This document shows positions 1 to 5,485 of a stretch of 5,485 nucleotides of DNA, one piece after another. Made by a program: the position numbers and the translations under genes. Source of the stretch: Bacteroidota bacterium (GTDB lineage: Bacteria; Bacteroidota; Ignavibacteria; UBA10030; UBA8401); assembly GCA_025355705.1 (NCBI GenBank), contig JANXZD010000355.1, forward strand, positions 1 to 5,485. Direction: 5' to 3'. Each line of letters begins with the position of its first letter. Positions within the stretch are counted from its first letter, which is position 1. Below the pieces are notes generated by a model. That model searched no databases and was not told the origin of the DNA. It saw only the letters and a list, made by a program, of their open reading frames with translations.

Positions 1-848
1 TTCCAAACATCTCCGACGCTTCCAACTTCTCCTTTTCCAACAACTACTTCCCACTCAAATTTATGATAGAGGGTGTACGGATCATCTCTTCGAAGATCCC
101 AATCTACACCACTGGCGCGAAGCATCGGACCGCTGCAGGCATAATTGATAGCAAGATCTTTCGGAAGAATACCAACATTCGCCGTCCGTTTGATGAATAT
201 CTCATTGTAATTGAGAAGATCATTCAGATCTTTTAAGGTTTTTTTGAAATCACTACAGAATTGTTTAGCCGTTTCAACAAAACCGGTTGGAAGATCGTGA
301 GACAAACCGCCGACCCACATATAATTGTATAATAGACGTGCACCACATGTTGCCTCGAACATATCTAAAATTCGTTCGCGGTCGCGGAAGCAATACAAGA
401 ATGGTGTGAACGCACCCATATCAATGCCAAACGTACCGATCGCAATAAGATGTGATGCGATCCTTTGAAGTTCAGCCATGATGATACGGATATAATGCAC
501 GCGTTCGGAAACTTCGATCTTCAGCATTTTTTCAACACCGACAACGAAGGCAAGTTCGTTCGTCATCGCCGCAGTGTAATCCATTCGATCAACGTATGGA
601 ATGACCTGTTGATAATTTGTCATGTGTTCGCAATGTTTCTCGAAACAGCGATGCAGATATCCCATATGCGGAACGACATCAACGACAACCTCGCCGTCGA
701 GGACAACTTCAAGACGAAGCACTCCGTGTGTTGACGGATGCTGAGGTCCCATATTGACAACCATTTCTTCCGTCCGTAAAGACCTTCCGGTGCTTGTCCG
801 CGCTTCCGAATTTGGTTTTGTTGCTATTTCAAGTGTTGATTCGCTCAT
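1..848 (-). CDS. nuoD: NADH-quinone oxidoreductase subunit D (NuoD, 49-kDa subunit), C-terminus outside window
   Basis: This is the complex I peripheral-arm subunit that forms the quinone-reduction site with NuoB, on the cytoplasmic face of the membrane. I translated 282 codons by hand from the ATG at 848; the frame is open to the left edge. The family is usually about 400 residues, so roughly the last third is missing. Visible family blocks are MGPQHPSTHG (33-42), PHMGYLHRCFEK (60-71), DRMDY (87-91) and ERVHYIRIIMAELQRIASHL (115-134), followed by a GARLLYNYMWVGG block (169-181). By alignment from memory to the Thermus homologue, His41 and Tyr91 match the two residues that bind the quinone headgroup (His38 and Tyr87 there). 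The nickel-ligand cysteine pairs of related hydrogenase large subunits are absent from the visible part, as expected. It lies 50 bases after nuoC in the same direction, in an AT-rich gap without a clear Shine-Dalgarno sequence, so co-transcription is likely. The ATG start gives a typical length before the conserved core. Confidence 0.96.
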   Translation of the reverse strand, partial: MSESTLEIATKPNSEARTSTGRSLRTEEMVVNMGPQHPSTHGVLRLEVVLDGEVVVDVVPHMGYLHRCFEKHCEHMTNYQQVIPYVDRMDYTAAMTNELAFVVGVEKMLKIEVSERVHYIRIIMAELQRIASHLIAIGTFGIDMGAFTPFLYCFRDRERILDMFEATCGARLLYNYMWVGGLSHDLPTGFVETAKQFCSDFKKTLKDLNDLLNYNEIFIKRTANVGILPKDLAINYACSGPMLRASGVDWDLRRDDPYTLYHKFEWEVVVGKGEVGSVGDVW

Positions 849-898
849 TGTCTTTATTTTAAATTTTAACTTAGCGTTCTCTGATCTCAATTGTAAAA

Positions 899-1375
899 TT
901 AATATGGGACCTTCATTCCATTGTAAAACTCAGGGGTCTGATAATCTTTGCGCAACGGATGACCTTCCCAATCATCAGGAAGTAAAATTCTTCGTTGATC
1001 AGGATGATTGATAAAGTTTATTCCATATAAATCGAATGCTTCACGCTCGTGCCAGTTGGCTGTTTTCCAAACTGATTCAACGGATTGAATATTTGGCGTT
1101 TCCGTCGGGACTTCAACTTTCAAAACAATCTTGTGTTTGAAGGTCATCGAATAGAGATGATAGACAACACCAAGCTTTCCTTTGTAATCCACACCGGATA
1201 AACAGGAAAGATAATCGAACTGCAGCCGGCTGTCGCTCTTTGCAAATGCAGCAACTTCATGGATCTTTTCCGGTTGGATCTTGATGGAAGGATCGAGCAC
1301 AGTCTCGAGTTTCGCCTCGAGAACTGCATCGCCGCACTGGGCTTTGATCAGATCGTAAATTTCTTGTGCTGTCAT
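899..1375 (-). CDS. nuoC: NADH-quinone oxidoreductase subunit C (NuoC, 30-kDa subunit)
   Basis: This is the complex I peripheral-arm subunit that packs against NuoD and NuoB near the membrane interface; it carries no cofactor. It is 158 residues from the ATG at 1375, a normal length for an unfused NuoC (in some bacteria nuoC and nuoD are fused; here they are separate). The 30-kDa signature runs from residues 110 to 145: EREAFDLYGINF, then HPDQRRIL, DDWEGHPLRKDY. The protein ends in KVPY, a common NuoC/NuoD-partner ending. The frame also stays open to a GTG at 1420, which would add 15 residues. I prefer the ATG because MTAQEIYDL resembles usual NuoC starts and the extra codons are made almost entirely of a palindrome (1390-1422). 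No Shine-Dalgarno sequence precedes either start; an A-tract of eight sits just upstream of the ATG. It sits between nuoB (54-base gap) and nuoD (50-base gap), consistent with one operon. Confidence 0.95.
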   Translation of the reverse strand: MTAQEIYDLIKAQCGDAVLEAKLETVLDPSIKIQPEKIHEVAAFAKSDSRLQFDYLSCLSGVDYKGKLGVVYHLYSMTFKHKIVLKVEVPTETPNIQSVESVWKTANWHEREAFDLYGINFINHPDQRRILLPDDWEGHPLRKDYQTPEFYNGMKVPY

Positions 1376-1389
1376 AATTTTTTTTGGGA

Positions 1390-1422
1390 AGGTGACCGTC
1401 ACTTTCAAAGTGGCGGTCACCT
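1390..1422. repeat. Near-perfect palindrome in the nuoB-nuoC gap (REP-like hairpin)
   Basis: Two arms built on GGTGACCG(T/C)CAC face each other across a 3-base loop, and the outermost A-T pair extends the stem to 1390 and 1422. In the nuo mRNA (minus strand) the stem is about 15 pairs with one C-A mismatch and a UGA loop; read as plus-strand RNA the mismatch becomes a G-U pair. Each arm also contains a shorter palindrome of the GTGAC-x-GTCAC type. Neither side shows a downstream U-run (an A-tract follows in the nuo direction), so it is not a classical intrinsic terminator. It could be a dispersed REP-like element, an mRNA-processing or stability hairpin, or a structure modulating nuoC translation. 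The structure is certain; the role is unknown. Confidence 0.8.
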
Positions 1423-1429
1423 ATTTAAG

Positions 1430-1924
1430 TTACACTGCTTTCTTCTTTGCCATACTTTCGTTGCGGATCTTTTCCTGCAACTTGATCAATCCTTCGATCA
1501 ATGCTTCAGGGCGGGGCGGACATCCCGGGACGTACACATCCACCGGAATCACTCTGTCAACACCTTTCAACACATGATATCCATGTTCCCAATATGGTCC
1601 GCCGCAATTGGAACAGCTTCCCATTGAAATAACGTACCGAGGCTCGGACATTTGATCGTACAATCGTTTAATGCGCGACGCCATTTTCAATGTCACTGTT
1701 CCGGAAACGATCATCACGTCGCATTGACGAGGAGTCGCGCGCGGAATGACACCGAAGCGCATCATATCAAAATTGGATGCGGACGCCGCCATCATTTCAA
1801 TCGCACAGCACGCAAGACCGAACTGCATCTGCCACAGTGATGAGAGACGCGCCCAGTTCAACAGTTTATCCATTGTTGTTACAACAACGTTCGCATTTTC
1901 AAATTTCTGATCGAGAAGACCCAT
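1430..1924 (-). CDS. nuoB: NADH-quinone oxidoreductase subunit B (NuoB, PSST subunit, cluster N2)
   Basis: This subunit holds the terminal [4Fe-4S] cluster N2 of complex I, which passes electrons to quinone at the NuoB/NuoD interface. It is 164 residues, normal for the family. The cluster ligands expected from E. coli NuoB (Cys63, 64, 129, 158) correspond to the pair C39-C40 in FGLACCAIEMM, C104 in MGSCSNCGG and C135 in VPGCPPRPEA. C107 is an extra cysteine in the SCSNCGG loop; I believe this variant is common in several bacterial lineages. The block RFGVIPRATPRQCDVMIVSG (56-75) is also typical. The protein ends in a lysine-rich tail (AKKKAV). The ATG at 1924 gives the expected MGLL start and lies only four bases after the stop of the upstream secreted-protein gene, so any ribosome-binding signal would be inside that gene; none resembling Shine-Dalgarno is visible. 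The expected upstream neighbour nuoA is absent here. Confidence 0.97.
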   Translation of the reverse strand: MGLLDQKFENANVVVTTMDKLLNWARLSSLWQMQFGLACCAIEMMAASASNFDMMRFGVIPRATPRQCDVMIVSGTVTLKMASRIKRLYDQMSEPRYVISMGSCSNCGGPYWEHGYHVLKGVDRVIPVDVYVPGCPPRPEALIEGLIKLQEKIRNESMAKKKAV

Positions 1925-1928
1925 ACAA

Positions 1929-2183
1929 TTATTTTGTTAAAATCATTTTTTGAGTGTTAGAAAATTTTCCAGCTTGAATTTTACAAAAATATACTCCACT
2001 GGGAAAGCTCGATGCATTCCACTCTAGTGAATACCGTCCAATTGTTTTGAAGTTATTAACAAGAGTTGTTAATTCTTGACCAATCTGGTTATAAATCTTA
2101 ATAGTAACAAAAGCATCTTCCGATATTTCATAGGAAATGTTTGTTGATGGGTTAAACGGATTAGGAAAATTTTGTTTGAAAGA
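1929..2183 (-). other. T9SS type A C-terminal sorting domain of the 853-residue protein
   Basis: Residues 770-853 carry NFPNPFNPST, then a beta-rich stretch (VTIKIYNQIGQE), WNASSFPSGVYFCKI and the basic end KMILTK. This order is the known T9SS C-terminal signal (Por secretion tail), which the T9SS recognises and usually removes on export. The cysteine in GVYFCKI replaces the tyrosine seen in the neighbouring protein's tail. Confidence 0.9.
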
Positions 2184-4490
2184 AAATTCTGTTGGCTCAG
2201 GTGTTGTATTTGTTGCCGGCTCACCCTTCTTCTGCATTCCATAATAACTTACATGTATAGTATTTGAATTATTTGACACAAGATTCGTTACATCAACCGC
2301 TTGAACATTATATAAAGCTGTGTAGGGATTATTTGATGAAATTACAACGTCGTAATCTGTATATTCCAATCCATTCGATGTACCAATTAAATTTCCATCA
2401 CGATAGATATCATATCTTACAATATCCAATTCATTACTGGAAATCCAAGCTAACTTAGGATGTCCAGAAATTACAGTATAAGATAAATTAGTTGGTGCAG
2501 AAGGTGTTCCATATGGATATTTATAATATAACATTCCTTCTCCGGGTTGTAGAGTGTCTACCATTTGACCATTGGTTCTTGGAAAAACCCAAAATTTAGA
2601 ATTATCAATCCGGCATACCTGAAATTGAGAAGTAACATCGTTAAAGTATACATTCATCTGTCTTTGTTCTGTGGAAATGGTTCTTCTGTTTACTAACATA
2701 AAATAATCGATATTCAAATTATCTTTGAATAAACCAAGTTCAACGTACATTTGAGCATTCGATTCGATTTGAGGGCCCTGGTTTGTTTTTACTCTTCTAA
2801 TATAATTGCCCGTTGGCAAATTATTTGATGTTAAAAGATGAATGCTAAATCCGTTTTGCCAAGTTAGACCTAATAACGTTTGGCCCAACTTACCAGCAAG
2901 TTTTTGGTTTAATAATTTTATCCCATTCCATTTATTTTCACCATATCGACTGTTGGTTATTGGCGTAAGGTCTTCATTTATTAAACCGATAACTCCTGTA
3001 TTTGCTGATGCATTGTAATCATCACTCCAAAAATTAAAATACATCAATCCTTTTGCTCCATATGCTAAAGCAAGATATACTTGAACATAAATTTCACTAA
3101 GATACGGTTCGCGACTTATTGTCTTCCCCGGCGGATTCCAAAGACCAATATTAGGATAATACCACCATTTACCAGACAACGTATTGATAGAACTTACTTG
3201 TGCGTTTCTAAATTTTCCAATTTGTGTTTGCAAGCCACTTCTATATCCAGTTATAGGATCACCACTGCCAAGCTGTGTAAAAATTGTGTAATTTGAAGCG
3301 GTAGGAAGAGGATCGGAATAAAAAAAGCGATAAATATCTGGTGCTAACTCAAATGGTTGTGCTTCAGCTGCATATCGGGAAAAATCATTTGAATACCAAT
3401 AATCGTCAATCGCAGCATGACCAATCCCTTTGCCTGTCGTAGTATTTGCTCCTGCAGATTGAAGCAGGCTATCAATTTTTCTTGATGCAAAGTACTGATT
3501 TACAAAAGGTTCATCATCCAAATAAAATCGCGAAAGTGCAGGTTGGTTAATGTATGCTATTGCTTTGTTTCTGATTTCTGTATTGTATGTGCCGTTAAAA
3601 AAATTTTCAGCATAATTCGGTCCAAGATCTCTTTTGCCGTCTACTCGCACGTTATCAAACCAAAGTTCTCCGCTACCGAGCCATTTTACACGAATGTCGG
3701 TATCTCTTGTTGCGGACAATTGTACTGCTGTTTGACCGTTCGGCATATCTGGTGGAGGAGGAATTTGTGACTGCGACGATTGACTGGATACAACAGTGGG
3801 TAGAGATACAAAATCTATGCTAAATGTTTTGTATGTATTATCGAAAGGAAAATCTGCACTTGTTAAGGTGCGTGATATAGTTGTACCGCCGTTGTACACT
3901 TCTAAAAGTGCAATCTGATCCGTGGCATCTAAAGTTGTTGGACGATTTACTTTAAGACGAAATGTTGCTCTGTAATTTTGATCTGCTATGTATGAAGGGT
4001 TATATCTTGGGGTAGAGACAAGATAGTCACTGGTACTATTTGCTTTTCTGGATTGTTTAGCATAGTACGACGAAGTAATGCCCAATGGTATTTCAACATC
4101 ATTGTCGGGATTTTCAGGTTGACCACCTACAGTTAAGAAATACATGCTACTGCTTGCATAATAAAATCGCTCCACACCTGCATACGAATCAACAACAGCC
4201 GGAAGCATAATCCCGATGCCGTGAACGTTTGCAGAATCGAGCAATCTGTTAATGTATGCTTGGCTACTGCTCTGTGTGAAAGCAACACCGTTGTTAAAAT
4301 ATCCGTCTCGCAATAACGGAAAGATTTTTTGCAACTGAGTAATTGTATCATTAACTCCCGGAATTACTGATGGAGGTCTATCATTGGTAATTCGGAATAC
4401 ACCGATAGGAAATTGCTGTGAGAAAAGAATATTAAAAAGGAAAATGATTGAAAAGAGTATCTTTTTCATAAATGTATCGCTTGGGTTCAT
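1929..4490 (-). CDS. Large secreted T9SS cargo protein, putative glycoside-hydrolase-like barrel with jelly-roll, FN3 and sorting tail
   Basis: I do not recognise a named family; the protein is 853 residues. Residues 8-24 form a signal peptide (MKK, then a hydrophobic ILFSIIFLFNILFS core, likely cut near S24/Q25). Residues 27-100 look like the first strands and helices of a barrel (FPIGVF; GIGIMLPAV). Residues 172-285 look like a jelly-roll carbohydrate-binding-type module ending in GELWFDNVRVDG, with a serine/proline-rich loop (234-250). Barrel-like sequence resumes with SRFYLDDEPF (320-329) and ends near VQVYLALAYGAKGLMYFNFW (469-488). Asp325, Asp326 or Glu327 could be catalytic, as in other DEP-type barrels, and Glu461 is a second candidate; this is inference. 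A beta-sandwich (about 545-655), an FN3 domain (664-748) and a T9SS type A tail (770-853) follow. The expected fate is export by Sec, then T9SS to the surface or medium. The start at 4490 overlaps the upstream stop as ATGA; the ATG at 4469 (Met8), just before the KK of the signal peptide, is an equally good or better start. The polysaccharide target is unknown. Confidence 0.85.
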   Translation of the reverse strand: MNPSDTFMKKILFSIIFLFNILFSQQFPIGVFRITNDRPPSVIPGVNDTITQLQKIFPLLRDGYFNNGVAFTQSSSQAYINRLLDSANVHGIGIMLPAVVDSYAGVERFYYASSSMYFLTVGGQPENPDNDVEIPLGITSSYYAKQSRKANSTSDYLVSTPRYNPSYIADQNYRATFRLKVNRPTTLDATDQIALLEVYNGGTTISRTLTSADFPFDNTYKTFSIDFVSLPTVVSSQSSQSQIPPPPDMPNGQTAVQLSATRDTDIRVKWLGSGELWFDNVRVDGKRDLGPNYAENFFNGTYNTEIRNKAIAYINQPALSRFYLDDEPFVNQYFASRKIDSLLQSAGANTTTGKGIGHAAIDDYWYSNDFSRYAAEAQPFELAPDIYRFFYSDPLPTASNYTIFTQLGSGDPITGYRSGLQTQIGKFRNAQVSSINTLSGKWWYYPNIGLWNPPGKTISREPYLSEIYVQVYLALAYGAKGLMYFNFWSDDYNASANTGVIGLINEDLTPITNSRYGENKWNGIKLLNQKLAGKLGQTLLGLTWQNGFSIHLLTSNNLPTGNYIRRVKTNQGPQIESNAQMYVELGLFKDNLNIDYFMLVNRRTISTEQRQMNVYFNDVTSQFQVCRIDNSKFWVFPRTNGQMVDTLQPGEGMLYYKYPYGTPSAPTNLSYTVISGHPKLAWISSNELDIVRYDIYRDGNLIGTSNGLEYTDYDVVISSNNPYTALYNVQAVDVTNLVSNNSNTIHVSYYGMQKKGEPATNTTPEPTEFSFKQNFPNPFNPSTNISYEISEDAFVTIKIYNQIGQELTTLVNNFKTIGRYSLEWNASSFPSGVYFCKIQAGKFSNTQKMILTK
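3507..3518 (-). other. DDEP motif, candidate catalytic acid site of the barrel protein
   Basis: The four codons encode Asp325-Asp326-Glu327-Pro328 after a hydrophobic strand (RFYL). An acid followed by Glu-Pro at the end of a barrel strand is a recurrent catalytic-site pattern in several glycoside hydrolase clans. That it is catalytic here is inference from the motif and its context only. Confidence 0.4.
3636..3977 (-). other. Jelly-roll (carbohydrate-binding-like) module within the barrel protein
   Basis: Residues 172-285 show alternating short beta-strands: YRATFRLKV, IALLEVYNG, YKTFSIDF, then TDIRVKWLGSGELWFDNVRV. The closing W-F-D-N-V-R-V pattern is typical of CBM4/9-like and discoidin-like sandwiches that often bind glycans. 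A low-complexity Ser/Gln/Pro loop with four consecutive prolines interrupts it. It lies between the first barrel strands and the DDEP strand, so it seems to be inserted into the barrel or to separate a small N-terminal domain from it. Confidence 0.5.
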
Positions 4491-4759
4491 TTGAGAAGGA
4501 TTGCTTTTTTTACTTCTGAATTATTTGTAGTCTTGATTCTGTAGAAATACACACCTGAAGAAAGTTTTATACCAGCATCATCTGTTCCATTCCAATGCAT
4601 CGTATAACCTCCTGCGCTTTGTGTTGTATTGACTAATGTCTTTAATTTTTTCCCGTTATTATCATAAATTGTAATCAATACATTTTCTGTTTTTGACAAC
4701 GAATATTCAATAACAGTTTCCGGGTTGAATGGATTCGGATAGTTCTGTTGAAGCTCAAA
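4487..4759 (-). other. T9SS type A C-terminal sorting domain of the FG-GAP protein
   Basis: Residues 243-332 of the visible protein carry QQNYPNPFNPETVIEYSL, LITIYDNNGKKLKTLV, the FlgD-like WNGTDDAGIKLSSGVYFYRI and the end KKAILLK. It is the same tail type as in the downstream gene but clearly diverged (it has the longer TDDAGIKL insertion), so it does not look like a recent tandem duplication. Confidence 0.9.
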
Positions 4760-5485
4760 ATCTTTTAGTAAAATATCCTTTTCTGGTTTTACTGAGGTCA
4801 CTAGATTGGTATCACCGGAATATATACCGAAAACCCCATTAACCGAATGATTTCCACCGCTTATAATGTCATCAACACCATCACCGTTCACATCTCCGGC
4901 ATCTTCCGGAAAATATAATACATCACCGCAACATTCAGAAAACGAACGATATGCAACAAACTGAGGCTCTTTTCCTCTTCCTCCTAAATATACTCTAAAC
5001 CCCGGTGCACCGGTATAGAGAGATGTGGACAGAAGAAGATCGGTAATACCATCGTTATTATAATCACCACCTCCAGTCACCCATGGATGAGCACCATAGG
5101 ATACTGTGTCGTTGTACGGAGGAGGTACGTAATAGGTTGGAATCGTGTCAAAGTTTGTGCCGCCTTTGAAAATGTAAATCCGGTTTGCCAAAATATCGTT
5201 TATACCATCGCCATCTGCATCAAAACATTCTATGTGATCCGTAAACTTCCCTGCTGTATTGCGAGAATCAATATAGTATTTCTGCTCAAAGACAAAATTT
5301 CCTTTATTGATAAAAACTTTGATATAAAAAAATTGATTGTTTGCATTATTTGCAAGACCATTTAATCCTAATGCAATAATATCTTTTTTCCCGTCATTAT
5401 TTATATCCCCTATGGCAAGATCATAACCTAAAAACATCACGGTGGTATTTCCCACTATAGTCCATATAGGATTTGGAACTATACC
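4487..5485 (-). CDS. FG-GAP/VCBS beta-propeller secreted protein with T9SS sorting tail, 5' end outside window
   Basis: The frame is open to the right edge, so 332 residues of the C-terminal part are visible; the start and any signal peptide lie outside. A GTG at 5455 is in frame but is not a credible start, because propeller-like sequence (NPIWTIVGN) continues upstream of it. Four calcium-binding FG-GAP motifs of the form DxxxDGxxD appear at residues 27-35 (DINNDGKKD), 89-97 (DADGDGIND), 141-149 (DYNNDGITD) and 198-206 (DVNGDGVDD), spaced 52-62 residues apart as blades of an integrin-alpha-like propeller; more blades probably lie upstream. A cysteine pair (C185-C186) sits between the third and fourth motifs. 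Residues 243-332 are a T9SS type A tail. Such proteins are usually surface-exposed or released and mediate adhesion or binding; the ligand is unknown. The TGA stop overlaps the ATG of the next gene, suggesting translational coupling. Confidence 0.9.
   Translation of the reverse strand, partial: GIVPNPIWTIVGNTTVMFLGYDLAIGDINNDGKKDIIALGLNGLANNANNQFFYIKVFINKGNFVFEQKYYIDSRNTAGKFTDHIECFDADGDGINDILANRIYIFKGGTNFDTIPTYYVPPPYNDTVSYGAHPWVTGGGDYNNDGITDLLLSTSLYTGAPGFRVYLGGRGKEPQFVAYRSFSECCGDVLYFPEDAGDVNGDGVDDIISGGNHSVNGVFGIYSGDTNLVTSVKPEKDILLKDFELQQNYPNPFNPETVIEYSLSKTENVLITIYDNNGKKLKTLVNTTQSAGGYTMHWNGTDDAGIKLSSGVYFYRIKTTNNSEVKKAILLK

Noticed and set aside
465..734. Plus-strand open frame of 89 codons
   Set aside because: It lies antisense inside nuoD, whose conserved motifs account for this stretch; the peptide resembles nothing known.
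754..1011. Plus-strand open frame of 85 codons spanning the nuoD-nuoC gap
   Set aside because: It is the complement of the nuoD start and the nuoC end, both well supported; no ribosome-binding site or recognisable domain.
1376..1422. Palindrome plus poly-A/T tract as an intrinsic terminator
   Set aside because: In the nuo direction the tract after the stem is A, not U; in the other direction the T-tract precedes the stem. Neither orientation has the stem-then-U-run order.
1259..1627. Plus-strand open frame of 122 codons
   Set aside because: Antisense to nuoC and nuoB across the palindrome; the frame is a by-product of the codon usage of the real genes.
1984..1991. TATTTTTG on the minus strand, matching the Bacteroidota -7 promoter pattern TAnnTTTG, 60 bases before nuoB
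   Set aside because: It encodes the conserved YF(C) of the T9SS tail (GVYFCKI), so it occurs in most such tails by coding need, and no convincing -33 element sits at the right distance.
1929..4759. The two T9SS tails as a recent direct DNA repeat
   Set aside because: Only protein-level motifs are shared (PNPFNP, SGVYF); the DNA is diverged and one tail has an extra TDDAGIKL segment.
4487..5455. GTG at 5455 as the start of the FG-GAP protein
   Set aside because: The frame is open to the window edge and the upstream residues (NPIWTIVGN) continue the propeller sequence; there is no signal peptide after the GTG.

Overview
All genes in this window are read from the minus strand. It fits a bacterium of the FCB group, and Ignavibacteria or a close relative is my best guess. 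Two lines of evidence support this. Two neighbouring proteins end in the 'NxPNPFNP ... SGVYFxxI ... KKxIL(L/T)K' tail that marks cargo of the type IX secretion system (T9SS). The start codons also lack clear Shine-Dalgarno sequences, as is common in Bacteroidota-like genomes. The placement is inferred from motifs alone; no search was run.

In transcription order (high to low coordinates), the window opens with the 3' part of a secreted FG-GAP/VCBS beta-propeller protein carrying a T9SS tail (4487-5485, 5' end outside the window). It overlaps by 4 bases (ATGA) a large secreted protein (1929-4490). That protein has a signal peptide, a jelly-roll-like module, a putative glycoside-hydrolase-like barrel with a DDEP motif, a fibronectin type III (FN3) domain and another T9SS tail. 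Only four bases after its stop comes nuoB (1430-1924), then nuoC (899-1375) and nuoD (1-848, continuing past the left edge). These three encode the peripheral-arm subunits of respiratory complex I that carry cluster N2, the connecting 30-kDa subunit and the quinone-site subunit. A near-perfect palindrome (1390-1422) fills most of the nuoB-nuoC gap.

The two halves do different jobs: the nuo genes serve respiratory NADH:quinone oxidoreduction, and the other two encode exported surface or extracellular proteins. nuoA, which normally precedes nuoB, is not in the window; the secreted-protein gene abuts nuoB instead, and sampled base composition drops on crossing that junction. The simplest reading is that the cargo genes were inserted, or the operon was rearranged, at the nuoA/nuoB boundary. 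I see no defence system, CRISPR array, transposase, tRNA or rRNA. No stretch over 300 bases lacks a gene; the longest gaps are about 50 bases.
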